NCBI RefSeq assembly: GCF_004217145.1
Contig: NZ_SHKR01000013.1
Coordinates: 248,001 to 312,000, forward strand
DNA from: Kribbella rubisoli
Lineage (GTDB): Bacteria > Actinomycetota > Actinomycetes > Propionibacteriales > Kribbellaceae
Length of the DNA stretch: 64,000 nt
Direction: 5' to 3'
Below the pieces are notes generated by a model. That model was given only the letters and a program-made list of their open reading frames with translations, was not told the DNA's origin and made no database searches. How positions within the stretch are numbered: the first letter of the stretch is position 1; each line of letters begins with the position of its first letter. Made by a program: the position numbers and the translations under genes. Below are positions 8,110 to 15,765 of the stretch, in pieces.

Positions 8110-8829
8110 CTAGAGCAGAGTCTCGAGGAGGTCGAGGTAGGCGTGGGCGGCGGCGAGGCTTTCCCGGTGGGCCATGGGGTCGAACTGGGTGAGGAGCTGG
8201 CGGAGGGCGGCGAGGTGGTCCGGCCAGCCTGCGGACCCGCCGAGGAACTCGATCGTGCGGGGTGCGTCGGGTGAGTCGCGGGCGAGTTGCTTGGCTGCGA
8301 TGGGGATGAGCGCTAGGCGCATTGCTTCGTGTTCGTCAGGGGTCTTCGGGGTGGCTGGCTCGTGGTCGCCGCGGTGCTCAGAAAGGGATCCGGTGATGCC
8401 GTGTCGGTCGAAGATCACGGCGCTGTCGGGTGGCCAGGTTGCTAGCGAGACCGGGTGGACATACCAGTCGACCCAGAGTGGGAGGCCGTCCACGACGTAC
8501 TGCGCGCTGACTGCTCGGGTGCCGATCGGGCCGTTGTGCCGGGCATCGATCTCGAACGCTCGGCGGCCTGGTCCGCTAGGGAGGCGATGAGGTACTGCGT
8601 AGTCGTCGAGGTGCTCGTCCTTCACGACGAGCAATAGGTCGACGTCGCTCCAATCATCGGCACGCCCTGCGCCCAGCGAACCAACCAGCGCCGCGCCGTC
8701 GACGCCTGGATCGTCTTGGAGGGCGGTGGTCGCCGCACTCAGCCATCGGTCACGGATGTGCGCCAGGCGAGGTGCGGCCGGTCCGCGTGCCCACGCGGCA
8801 CCTCGGGCCCGGTCGTCGCCGCGGCTCAT
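8110..8829 (-). CDS. nucleotidyltransferase-domain protein
   Basis: About 239 aa. The N-terminal half holds a pol-beta-type nucleotidyltransferase signature, VGSLGAGRADDWSDVDLLLVV: GS followed by the paired acidic residues DVD (about residues 51-65). The C-terminal half is helical with FLGGSAGWPDHLAALRQLL. This architecture matches aminoglycoside/lincosamide adenylyltransferase-like proteins of actinobacteria, most with unknown substrates. ATG 8829 (MSRGDD) was chosen; an upstream frame reaches 8862. Cytoplasmic, transcribed alone. Confidence 0.78.
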   Translation of the reverse strand: MSRGDDRARGAAWARGPAAPRLAHIRDRWLSAATTALQDDPGVDGAALVGSLGAGRADDWSDVDLLLVVKDEHLDDYAVPHRLPSGPGRRAFEIDARHNGPIGTRAVSAQYVVDGLPLWVDWYVHPVSLATWPPDSAVIFDRHGITGSLSEHRGDHEPATPKTPDEHEAMRLALIPIAAKQLARDSPDAPRTIEFLGGSAGWPDHLAALRQLLTQFDPMAHRESLAAAHAYLDLLETLL

Positions 8830-8902
8830 CTGGAGGTCCTGCCTGCCGCGTCCGGCAACCATTCGCGGAGGTCGACTTCGGCGAGGAGATTTATTGGCAC
8901 GG

Positions 8903-9247
8903 TTATTCCTCGCCGGAGAAGCGTTCCCAGGCTGATTGGCGGCTGATTCCTAGTGCTTCGCCGATTCGCGCCCAGGTGACGGATCGGGAGCGGAGCCGCA
9001 GTACTCGATCTTGGACGGCTGCTTCGACCTGACTGTGTGACGAGTTGATCCGGGCCACGTCGGCGAGCAGTTCGTCGTCGCTCTTGCCGTCCAAGGGCGG
9101 GAACTTCGGCACGGGTTTCCCGCTGAGCAGGTGATCGCACAGTCCGACGCACTCGTTGCAGATGAACACCCCAGGTCCGGCGATGAGATGTTCGACCTCG
9201 TCCTTGACCTTGCTGCAGAACGAGCAACGCATCAGGTTGTCTGACAT
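8903..9247 (-). CDS. stand-alone ClpX-type zinc finger with C-terminal HTH
   Basis: 114 aa. The N-terminus is a ClpX-type C4 zinc-binding domain: RCSFCSK (CxxC at about residues 8-11), then FICNECVGLC (CxxC at about 30-33). The C-terminus (about 87-112) is a helix-turn-helix of the form SVTWARIGEALGISRQSAWERF. There is no AAA+ domain, so it cannot be an unfoldase. In ClpX the same finger mediates dimerisation and adaptor/substrate recognition; here it is tied to a putative DNA-binding module. GGGAGG lies 8 bases upstream of the ATG. Two strong palindromes sit immediately upstream, suggesting autoregulation together with the divergent gene. Confidence 0.82.
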   Translation of the reverse strand: MSDNLMRCSFCSKVKDEVEHLIAGPGVFICNECVGLCDHLLSGKPVPKFPPLDGKSDDELLADVARINSSHSQVEAAVQDRVLRLRSRSVTWARIGEALGISRQSAWERFSGEE

Positions 9248-9261
9248 GACGCCTCCCGAGT

Positions 9262-9280
9262 TGTCAGGACTACCCTGACA
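9262..9280. promoter_or_regulatory. palindromic operator-like site 1
   Basis: TGTCAGG (9262-9268), five-base spacer, CCTGACA (9274-9280). It lies in the 92-base divergent intergenic region between the zinc-finger/HTH gene and the gene at 9340. It shares its half-site with the larger palindrome that begins one base later, so the same protein probably binds both. Confidence 0.6.
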
Positions 9281-9309
9281 GCGCTTGTCAGGCTAAGCCT
9301 GACAAGCGC
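9281..9309. promoter_or_regulatory. palindromic operator-like site 2
   Basis: Perfect inverted repeat with 13-base arms: GCGCTTGTCAGGC (9281-9293), TAA, GCCTGACAAGCGC (9297-9309). Because it lies between two divergent starts, a regulatory site is more likely than a terminator. The core TGTCAGG/CCTGACA is identical to site 1. Confidence 0.65.
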
Positions 9310-9339
9310 GACCGGTCAAGGGTCGGGGAGAATCCGTGC

Positions 9340-9771
9340 ATGGCGACGTACGTGAGGTACCAGAGTCCCGTGCCCGATCGACGCGGGCGGCGGATCGGGA
9401 TCTTCGGCCTGGTGAACATGCTGGGGAATCGCGGGTGGCTGACTGCGGAGGAGGAGCAATTCCGGCGTACGACGAATGCGTGGTACGACGCGACGTACGT
9501 GAATCCGTCGAGCGTTGATCCGGCGATTTATGAGGACAATCCGTACGCCGCCGCGTGGTTCATTCCGACTGCCGAGCATTTGCTGGAGCCGATTCCCGGA
9601 TATCTCAAGATCCTTGCCGCGCACAACCTTCCGTGCGAGCGGTATACCTCCACGTCCCCGGGCCGCGTCATCTACGAGGACCCGCACCAGGTGGTCGTCG
9701 TACCGCACGAGCCCGAGGACCTCGCCAAGGCGAGCACGTTCATGTGGCTCCCGCCCCGCAGAGCCCTGTAG
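9340..9771 (+). CDS. uncharacterised actinobacterial protein
   Basis: 143 aa, soluble and rich in Tyr, Pro and Trp. Visible segments are GRRIGIFGLVNMLGNRGWL, WYDATYVNPSSVDPAIY and PTAEHLLEPIPGYLKIL. No motif I recognise and no signal peptide. Codon use is like that of its neighbours and the ATG has GGGGAGA about 8 bases upstream, so it is a real gene. It is divergent from the zinc-finger/HTH gene across the paired palindromes and probably co-regulated with it. Confidence 0.7.
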   Translation: MATYVRYQSPVPDRRGRRIGIFGLVNMLGNRGWLTAEEEQFRRTTNAWYDATYVNPSSVDPAIYEDNPYAAAWFIPTAEHLLEPIPGYLKILAAHNLPCERYTSTSPGRVIYEDPHQVVVVPHEPEDLAKASTFMWLPPRRAL

Positions 9772-9782
9772 TAATACGTCCT

Positions 9783-10280
9783 ATGGCTAATGACTGGGAA
9801 GCCTCGGACTTACCGCGCGGGATTGTGGCGTTGCTGGACGAGCCGTGGGCGTTGGGCGAGCTCGCCGAGCGGCTGGAGGTGACGGACGCGCGCGTCCTCT
9901 GGTACCTCGGGAAGCTCCGCGACACAGGCCGGGTCGTGGAGGACGCCGGCGTTTGGCGGCGTACTGCGGCTGGGACGGAGCTCGTCGCGAGCCCCGCGCC
10001 GGAGAAGAACGGGCGGACCGAGCTGCCTGGGCCGAGTGCACAGGACTACGTCCAGGCGTACGCCGATGCGGCGGCGGGCATGTTCGGGACGGGGTTCGTG
10101 CAGGACATGGGCGAGCACGCCGGGCGGGTGCCGGGTGAGCGGGTCGCGGAGTTCCACGAGCGGTTGTTGAGTCTGATCGGCGAGTACTTCGCCCCGGACA
10201 CGGTCGACCGATCCGCGACCCCGAAGTACGGCTTCCGTTGGGTGCTGACGCCGGTAGACCTCCACCCTCTGGACGACTAG
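9783..10280 (+). CDS. winged-helix transcriptional regulator
   Basis: 165 aa. The N-terminal 60 residues form an ArsR-like winged helix: GIVALLDEPWALGELAERL, then DARVLWYLGKLRDTGRVVED (recognition helix and wing). The rest (AQDYVQAYADAAAGMFG, then EFHERLLSLIGEYF) resembles the helical tail of ArsR-type regulators that sense small ligands. It begins 11 bases after the preceding gene, so is probably co-transcribed. Its stop overlaps that of the convergent VOC gene: both use the palindromic CTAG at 10277-10280. Confidence 0.72.
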   Translation: MANDWEASDLPRGIVALLDEPWALGELAERLEVTDARVLWYLGKLRDTGRVVEDAGVWRRTAAGTELVASPAPEKNGRTELPGPSAQDYVQAYADAAAGMFGTGFVQDMGEHAGRVPGERVAEFHERLLSLIGEYFAPDTVDRSATPKYGFRWVLTPVDLHPLDD

Positions 10281-10657
10281 CTCGGCACCCAGCACAAACA
10301 GAACGGGTGGCCCGCCGGATCGGCGTACACCTGAACACCGCGCGCGGCGGCGGGGTCGTCGGCGGGTTTGAGGAGCCGGGCGCCGAGGGCGATGGCTCGC
10401 TGGTGGGCGGCGGTGTGCGCGTCGACGCCCTCGAAGTACAGGTCGAGGTGGATCTGCTGCGGCGCACCGTCGGGCCACTCCGGCGGCACATGGTCAGGCG
10501 CGAGCTGGACACCCAGCGCCCACCCGCCATCGGCCCAGATCGCGCGCCAGCGATCGCCCCACTTCTCGACGGTGCCGTCGAGGAAGCCGGCCCAGAACGC
10601 GCTTTCGGCTTCGATGTCGGCGGCGTCGAAGACGATCATCCGGTGCTTGATGTCCAT
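10277..10657 (-). CDS. VOC-superfamily (glyoxalase-like) protein
   Basis: 126-aa protein of the vicinal-oxygen-chelate fold: strand-helix start MDIKHRMIVFDAADIEAESAFWAGFL, then IHLDLYFEGVDAHTAAHQRAIALGARLLKP, and the C-terminal strand VYADPAGHPFCLCWV. The metal position DPAGHPFCLC is typical of glyoxalase/bleomycin-resistance-like proteins. ATG 10657 was chosen over an upstream frame at 10696. Substrate unknown. Confidence 0.82.
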   Translation of the reverse strand: MDIKHRMIVFDAADIEAESAFWAGFLDGTVEKWGDRWRAIWADGGWALGVQLAPDHVPPEWPDGAPQQIHLDLYFEGVDAHTAAHQRAIALGARLLKPADDPAAARGVQVYADPAGHPFCLCWVPS

Positions 10658-10710
10658 ACACGCCAGTCTGACGGCTCGAGTGGCCAGGTGGATCACTTAC
10701 GGTGAGATAC

Positions 10711-11085
10711 ATGGCGTTTGCTGCGAAGGGGAGCAAGGGGGAGTCGTTCCTTGCGGTGGTGGTTGGTGGTGGGGCCGCGTTCGGATTGATCGTGGTGACG
10801 TCGCGGGCCTGGAAGGCGTGTCAGGTCGACGTGACCGGCAGCGTGCCGAACGGGCTGACGTTGCTGTTCCTCGGGGTGCCGCTCGCATTGATCGTCAACC
10901 TGGTGCTGTTCACCATCGTCTTCCGGTACGCCGGGAAGGCGTTTCTGTTCTCGCTGATCGCCGCCGCCATCGCGATCGCGATCGCCGACCTCGCCCTGTT
11001 CTCGTGGCAAGGCACCCCGGCCGGCTCGCCCGGCACCTGCCCGGGAAACGTCCCACCGTGGTGGCCGACCTGGATTCCCACCTGA
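10711..11085 (+). CDS. small membrane protein
   Basis: 124 aa with three hydrophobic segments at about residues 12-32, 48-72 and 76-98, and a Pro/Trp-rich tail (GNVPPWWPTWIPT) probably outside the membrane. No family recognised. ATG 10711 is preceded by GGTGAG at 6 bases; a GTG at 10702 is the alternative. Codon bias at third positions is normal. Confidence 0.65.
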   Translation: MAFAAKGSKGESFLAVVVGGGAAFGLIVVTSRAWKACQVDVTGSVPNGLTLLFLGVPLALIVNLVLFTIVFRYAGKAFLFSLIAAAIAIAIADLALFSWQGTPAGSPGTCPGNVPPWWPTWIPT

Positions 11086-11099
11086 TCGCGGATCGCCAC

Positions 11100-11167
11100 G
11101 CCATCACAATCGGCCCCCATCGCCGGGGCCAGGCGTGAGCGCGCGCGATCGTGGCGATTGTGATGGC
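11100..11167. repeat. long-arm inverted repeat in a convergent intergenic region
   Basis: GCCATCACAATCG (11100-11112) is repeated in inverse at 11155-11167 (CGATTGTGATGGC), 42 bases apart, between convergent genes ending at 11085 and 11180. The spacer is GC-rich. It could form a large stem acting as a bidirectional terminator, or it could be paired binding sites; no U-tract follows. Confidence 0.45.
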
Positions 11168-11179
11168 CTGGGGATCCGG

Positions 11180-12115
11180 TCACACCATCCGGAGTAGCGC
11201 GGCGGCGCGCTCGGGGTCGCCGATGTGGGCGGTCGCCGGGAAGAGGCGGCCCCAGGAGCTGGCGCGGGTGAGGTGGCTGAGGCGGCGGGCGAGCGTGGCT
11301 GCTCGGCGGAGGGCGGGGCGCGGGTGTTCCGCCGTCCACGGCTCCAGGTACGCGTCCTCGAGCCGCGGTACGACGTCCGGGCCGAGCTGCTCGGCGGCGC
11401 GGTCGATCGCGACGAGGAGGCTGCAGAACGGATGCGCGACGTTCGCGTCACCCCAGTCGAAGAACGTGTACCGGCCAGGCCCCGCAACGAGGATCTGACC
11501 GTCGTGCAGATCGGCGTGGTCGAGCGTCGCAGCGATCCCGAAGCCGTCCAGCTCCGCGCACCACTCCACCAACCGAGGCCGGAACGCGAGCAACCGCTCA
11601 CGATCCTCCACACCAAGCGTCCGGTTGCCGGCCACCGTCTCGTCGAAGAGCCGCACCAGATCCCGGGCATCAGGTACGCCGAGACGCACCAGCTCATCGA
11701 CCCGCGGTACGAGCGCCCGCTGCAGGTCGGCGTACTGCACGAGGACCTGCTCCCAGTGCCGCACGTCCAAGGTCTGCGCGCGGAGGAGCGCCCCGCCGTC
11801 CGGAAGGAGCGACCACCCGCGGGCGGTGTCGACGGCGTACGGCGTGAGCACGTGCTCGGGCGCCCAACCCGACAACGCCTCGGCGAGTGCCGGCTCGAAC
11901 GCGCTGCCGGGCGAGGTCGCCTTGAACCAGATCGGACGCTCAGCGCAGACCCGGATGATCACCGACCACGGCCGAAGCCGCACCCGCCGCTCGCCTGTCT
12001 CGCTGACACCGAGCGCCTTGAGCTCCCGATCGAGCCAATCGAGGGCCGCGGAGCGCCAGGACGGATCCTCCCAGGGCGTCTGTGCATCCGGGTACGCCCC
12101 ACGGTCGAGTTGCAT
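11180..12115 (-). CDS. aminoglycoside phosphotransferase-fold protein
   Basis: 311-aa APH-fold protein with a nearly canonical catalytic loop LDHADLHDGQIL (about residues 198-209; H-x-D-L-H with Gln in place of the usual Asn) and the metal motif FFDWGDANVAHPF (about 218-230). The N-lobe has IIRVCAERPIWFKATSPGSAFEPALAEAL, closely matching the equivalent segment of the protein at 3292-4320, so the two are paralogues. The first ATG after the divergent DUF72 promoter (12115) was used. Substrate unknown; small-molecule kinase is the family role. Confidence 0.8.
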   Translation of the reverse strand: MQLDRGAYPDAQTPWEDPSWRSAALDWLDRELKALGVSETGERRVRLRPWSVIIRVCAERPIWFKATSPGSAFEPALAEALSGWAPEHVLTPYAVDTARGWSLLPDGGALLRAQTLDVRHWEQVLVQYADLQRALVPRVDELVRLGVPDARDLVRLFDETVAGNRTLGVEDRERLLAFRPRLVEWCAELDGFGIAATLDHADLHDGQILVAGPGRYTFFDWGDANVAHPFCSLLVAIDRAAEQLGPDVVPRLEDAYLEPWTAEHPRPALRRAATLARRLSHLTRASSWGRLFPATAHIGDPERAAALLRMV

Positions 12116-12133
12116 AAGGTCAATAATCGGGGG

Positions 12134-12976
12134 ATGACGCGCTGGCCGGACACCCAATTTCGGGTCGGCATCTCCGGATGGCGCTACCCGCCGTGGCGCA
12201 AGGTCTACTACCCCGACGGACTTCCGCAGCGCGCGGAGCTCGAGTTCGCGTCCAACCGGCTGAACTCGATCGAGCTCAACGGCTCGTTCTACGCCCTCCA
12301 GCGGCCGTCGTCGTACCAGCGCTGGCACGACGAGACTCCCGGCGGCTTCATCTTCTCGGTCAAAGGCCCGCGCTTCGTCACGCACCTGAAGCGGCTGGCC
12401 GACGTGGGTGCGCCGTTGGCCAACTTCTTCGCTTCCGGAGTGCTTGCACTCGGCAACAAGCTCGGTCCGGTGCTCTGGCAACTACCACCGAACTTCCAGT
12501 ACGACGCCGAGCGATGCGCGAGCTTCTTCGCACAGTTGCCGCGGTCGACGTCTGCTGCGGCGGAGGTTGCCAAGGGCCACGATGAGCGGATGAAGGATCG
12601 CGCGCTGCTCGAATGCACGGTCGACATCCCGATCCGGTACGCGATCGAAGTACGCCACAACAGCTTCAAGACAAAGGAGTTCGTCGACTTGGCACGGGAG
12701 CACGACATTGCAGTGGTGTGTGCGGACACGGCCGGCAAGTGGCCGATGTTCGAGGACGTGACGGCGGACTTCGCCTACGTCCGGTTGCACGGAGCCGACG
12801 AGCTCTACGTCAGCGGGTACGACGTCAAGTCGCTCGCCCGCTGGGCGCGGAAGATCCGCTCGTGGAAGTGCGACACCTACGTGTACTTCGACAACGACGT
12901 GAAGGTGCACGCGCCGTACGATGCCGAGCGGCTGGCGGGCCGGCTCGGGATCAGTTCGGCCGCTACCGAAGTATGA
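12134..12976 (+). CDS. DUF72-family protein
   Basis: 280-aa DUF72 protein (TIM-barrel, YecE-like). Family signatures are the start FRVGISGWRYPPWRKVYYP, NSIELNGSFYALQRPSSYQRW, FIFSVKGPRFVTHLKRL, LGPVLWQLPPNF, and the C-terminal FAYVRLHGADELYVSGYD followed by TYVYFDNDVKVHAPYDA. The family is widespread and has no settled activity. It is divergent from the APH-fold gene with 18 bases between starts, so the promoters must overlap. Confidence 0.92.
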   Translation: MTRWPDTQFRVGISGWRYPPWRKVYYPDGLPQRAELEFASNRLNSIELNGSFYALQRPSSYQRWHDETPGGFIFSVKGPRFVTHLKRLADVGAPLANFFASGVLALGNKLGPVLWQLPPNFQYDAERCASFFAQLPRSTSAAAEVAKGHDERMKDRALLECTVDIPIRYAIEVRHNSFKTKEFVDLAREHDIAVVCADTAGKWPMFEDVTADFAYVRLHGADELYVSGYDVKSLARWARKIRSWKCDTYVYFDNDVKVHAPYDAERLAGRLGISSAATEV

Positions 12977-12995
12977 CGGGCTTACCGTCGGCGGC

Positions 12996-13454
12996 ATGAC
13001 TGAGAACCCTGGAGAGCTCGTCGAGCAAGCGGTGGAGCGGTCGCTGAAGCTGGTCGTCACCTGGCCGGCGTGGGACGGCGAGCCGCTGACCTCCGACGAC
13101 GGGCGGACCTACACGCCGCACAAGGCGGTCCGCCGGATCGCCGACCACATAATTGATCACCTCGCCGAGGTCGAGGCGCTGCTGGCCGGCGTACCGACGC
13201 AGCCCGACGAATGGCACGCGAGCGCGCTCACGTCCGCCGCCGACCTCGCGCCGTTCTCCGAAGAGGACGTCCGCGAGGCCGAGCAGCGGCTGCGCCGCCT
13301 CGGGCGGACCTTCGTACTGCGGTACGCCGCCGTCGACCCGGCCGAATGGGACAAGGACCGCAGCCCGAACTGGACCCTCCGCCAGATCGCCGAACACCTG
13401 ACGGAACTCGACTGGTACGCCGACCAGGTCGGCAACCTGTCACAACCGAACTAG
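12996..13454 (+). CDS. DinB-like protein
   Basis: 152 aa, predicted four-helix bundle. Histidines sit in AVRRIADHIIDHLAEVEALLAG (about residues 45-66) and LRQIAEHLTELDWYADQVG (near the C-terminus), as expected for a DinB-like metal site. It follows DUF72 by 19 bases and may be co-transcribed. Similarity to DUF664 proteins is weaker than for the gene at 1006. Substrate unknown. Confidence 0.68.
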   Translation: MTENPGELVEQAVERSLKLVVTWPAWDGEPLTSDDGRTYTPHKAVRRIADHIIDHLAEVEALLAGVPTQPDEWHASALTSAADLAPFSEEDVREAEQRLRRLGRTFVLRYAAVDPAEWDKDRSPNWTLRQIAEHLTELDWYADQVGNLSQPN

Positions 13455-13472
13455 TCACAACTGAACTAGTTA

Positions 13473-13973
13473 CTAGAACAGCCGAGCGCCGACCGGCTGC
13501 TCCAGGTCGAGCAGGAACTGCTTCCGCTTCAGCCCGCCGGTGTACCCGGTGAGCGAGCCGTTCTTCCCGATCACCCGGTGACACGGGATCACGATCGACA
13601 ACGGGTTCTGCCCGACCGCCTTACCGACGGCCTGCGCCGCGTGGGCCGGTTCCCCTAGCCGCGCGGCGATCTCGCCGTACGTCGTGGTCTCGCCGTACGG
13701 GATCTCCTCGAGCACCGTCCACACCCGGCGCTGGAACTCATCCCCCTGCAACCGGGTCGGGAAGGCGAAGGAGACCCGCGAGCCCGCGAAGTACGACTCC
13801 AACTGCTCGACGACCGCGGCGATGAACGGGTCGGTGGCTTCGACCCGTTCACCCAGCGTCTCCGCGGTCGGCTTGACCCAGTGATGCGGGAAGTAGACCC
13901 CGACCAGTACGTCGCCGTCGGCGACCAACGTGAGATCACCGATCCGGGTGCTGACAATCGCGTGCCTGTTCAT
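13473..13973 (-). CDS. ogt: methylated-DNA--[protein]-cysteine S-methyltransferase
   Basis: 166-aa suicide DNA-repair protein that removes O6-alkyl groups from guanine to its own Cys. The active-site motif is VIPCHRVIG (about residues 129-137), preceded by the helix-turn-helix FQRRVWTVLEEIPYGETTTYGEIAARLG and the Asn hinge VGQNPLS. The C-terminus TGYTGGLKRKQFLLDLE is standard. There is no AdaA-type zinc domain, so it is the constitutive Ogt type. ATG 13973 (MNRHAIV) chosen over 13994. Confidence 0.95.
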   Translation of the reverse strand: MNRHAIVSTRIGDLTLVADGDVLVGVYFPHHWVKPTAETLGERVEATDPFIAAVVEQLESYFAGSRVSFAFPTRLQGDEFQRRVWTVLEEIPYGETTTYGEIAARLGEPAHAAQAVGKAVGQNPLSIVIPCHRVIGKNGSLTGYTGGLKRKQFLLDLEQPVGARLF

Positions 13974-14010
13974 ACAGGTAGAACGCACCAGCACCCGGAG
14001 CTGTGAGGGC

Positions 14011-14952
14011 CTACGACCCGATCCGCTCCCGCGTCCGCTGCCGGAACGTCCGGCCGACCTGCGACCACTCGGACGGCTGCAGATCGGTCACCGCGATCGA
14101 CGGCCGGCCGTCCTCAGGCGCCTGTGCCAACCACTCACCCTTCGGGCTGGTCACGCCGGCTACCAGACCGGTCTCCGGGTTCGCGGTGACGGCCAGACTG
14201 ATCCAGCAGGTGTTGTTCGCGGCTGTGCCTCGCGCCTGCACGCCGATGTGCTCGTTACGCCCGCTGGTGCTGGCGTAGGAGACCAGGACGGTGTCGGCGC
14301 CGAGCCGGTCGTACTCGGTGAACAGCTCCGGGAACAACACGTCGAGCCCGAGCGCGAGGCCGAAGCGGAGCCCGTCCACATCGAACGTCACCGCCTCCGC
14401 TCCCGGCGTGTACATCCAGGTGACCTTCGTGGTCGACAGCGCACGCTCGTCGTACCGTGCGACCACCTGTCCTTTGTCCGAAACGACGTACATGCTGTTG
14501 TGCGGACGTTCGCCGGGCAGTTGGTGGACCGACGGGATCACGGTCCAGATTCCGAGCTGCTGAGCGAGCTTGGTGATCTGGTCGAGCTCGTCCTGGAGCA
14601 CCGGCCAGTCGGCCTTGGTCCAGTCCGAGGGACCGATCTCGTCCGGGCCCAGCGACGACATCACGCGCTTGCTCGGGAAGCAGATCGCGCCCTCGCAGAA
14701 GTGAACAAGGCGGGCGCCGGCAGCGGCGGCCTCTCGCATCAGCCTGCGGACCTCGGCGCCGCTCTCCCGGAGCAGCTGGGAGTTGGTCGGATCTTCGTGC
14801 ACCGTCGACTGGGCGACGGCGATACGGAACGGTTCCGGCATGTCTTCTCCTGTTGGAGTCGGACGGAAGTGCCGGAGGGCAGACGTGTAGGACTCGCCGG
14901 TTTTCGCGGCGCGGGCTCGGACCCGTTGCTTGAAGTTCCTGTGCGCTGTCAT
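14011..14952 (-). CDS. nitrilase-fold protein lacking the catalytic Cys, with basic N-terminal extension
   Basis: From ATG 14952 the protein is 313 aa. Residues 1-37 are a basic extension (FKQRVRARAAKTGESYTSALRHF); the nitrilase domain starts at an internal ATG (14841), which has its own good ribosome site, AGGAGA, so two products are possible. The nitrilase core keeps the Glu (VHFCEGAICF). The Lys motif is YDERALST instead of a K-x-H-L type. At the nucleophile the sequence is GLALGLDVLFPELF, with Gly where Cys is normal before Y/W-D-x-x-F-P-E. It should therefore be hydrolytically inactive, or use another chemistry. Confidence 0.75.
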   Translation of the reverse strand: MTAHRNFKQRVRARAAKTGESYTSALRHFRPTPTGEDMPEPFRIAVAQSTVHEDPTNSQLLRESGAEVRRLMREAAAAGARLVHFCEGAICFPSKRVMSSLGPDEIGPSDWTKADWPVLQDELDQITKLAQQLGIWTVIPSVHQLPGERPHNSMYVVSDKGQVVARYDERALSTTKVTWMYTPGAEAVTFDVDGLRFGLALGLDVLFPELFTEYDRLGADTVLVSYASTSGRNEHIGVQARGTAANNTCWISLAVTANPETGLVAGVTSPKGEWLAQAPEDGRPSIAVTDLQPSEWSQVGRTFRQRTRERIGS

Positions 14953-15200
14953 CTGGCCTTCCACGCACTCGCACGCGATCCCCCAGCGATCCCGTCGAGG
15001 CGGATGACCAGGACGAGCGGCCCGAGACAGGAAGTCCCTTTGCCTTCTCATGTGTGACCGCGCTGGGGCCGGTCGACGAAGGTGAGGCGCGGGCCGCGCC
15101 GGACCCATATCTTGTCCGAACCGCCGCGACGGAGTCAATCAGCCTCGCCGCCCGGGCAGCGCGACAGAGCAAATAGGCGTGCGGGCTAGTTCGCTCGAGC

Positions 15201-15222
15201 GGTGAGCACCCGGTCGCTCACC
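15201..15222. terminator. hairpin at the 3' end of the cupin gene
   Basis: GGTGAGC (15201-15207) pairs with GCTCACC (15216-15222), 8-base loop. It overlaps the stop of the minus-strand cupin gene. There is no U-tract, as is common in high-GC actinobacteria. Weak evidence. Confidence 0.35.
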
Positions 15223-15697
15223 GACCACGCCGGTCGGTCCATTCGGGGCTTTCCACGAAGTGGACGTCGTACTCCGTGTGGATCCTGGCGATGTCCGCGT
15301 CGGACAGTTCTCCGGCCAGCACTCGGGGCAGCAGCCGGAAGTACGGGAATCGGTCGATGGCGGGCGCGATCGTGACGAACAGGTCCGCGCTCGCGCCCGG
15401 CGCCGCGCCGAATGCGTGGCTGACACCGGGCGCCACGACCACGTAGTCGCCCCGTCCGAAGACGTGGACGGTGTCGTCGACCAGCATCTCGAGCTTCCCA
15501 TCGAGGACGTAGAACGCCTCGCTGGAGAGGTGATGGACGTGCGGCAGTGCCCCGGCCGTCCCGGGGGCCAGCCGGAGGCGGTTGGCGCCGAGCGCTCCGC
15601 CGGTGTGCGCCCCGTCAGCCAGGAGCCAGAGCGACGGATTCTCGACGGTTTCCGCATCGCGGGCGCGCTGGATCCAACTCGTGAGTTGCGTGGTCAA
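15218..15697 (-). CDS. cupin-domain protein
   Basis: 159-aa single cupin. Metal-binding motif 1 is LPHVHHLSSEAFYVLDGKLEM (two His and a Glu); motif 2 is VVAPGVSHAFGAAPG. A helical tail contains DADIARIHTEYDVHF. The start is TTG 15697, supported by GAGGGG nine bases upstream. It is divergent from a MarR-family regulator across an 83-base region holding a palindrome, the typical layout of a regulator and its target. Likely a small-molecule dioxygenase or sensor-like cupin; substrate unknown. Confidence 0.82.
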   Translation of the reverse strand: MTTQLTSWIQRARDAETVENPSLWLLADGAHTGGALGANRLRLAPGTAGALPHVHHLSSEAFYVLDGKLEMLVDDTVHVFGRGDYVVVAPGVSHAFGAAPGASADLFVTIAPAIDRFPYFRLLPRVLAGELSDADIARIHTEYDVHFVESPEWTDRRGR

Positions 15698-15748
15698 GGC
15701 ACGATCCCCTCAATTCTGGTTGAAGCCTTCAATCAAAGTACTAGCGAT

Positions 15749-15765
15749 AGTTGACGGCGTCAACT
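15749..15765. promoter_or_regulatory. candidate MarR operator
   Basis: AGTTGAC (15749-15755), GGC, GTCAACT (15759-15765): a perfect 7-base-arm palindrome 15 bases upstream of the MarR GTG and in the divergent promoter of the cupin gene. A second imperfect inverted repeat (TTGAA-GCC-TTCAA) lies at 15720-15732. MarR proteins usually repress themselves and the divergent gene from such sites. Confidence 0.6.

Noticed and set aside
9281..9309. Perfect 13-base-arm hairpin as a terminator
   Set aside because: It lies between two divergent gene starts and shares its half-site with a second palindrome, which favours an operator.
3292..12115. Aminoglycoside resistance genes
   Set aside because: The two APH-fold proteins have non-standard catalytic loops and no resistance context; family resemblance alone does not support resistance.
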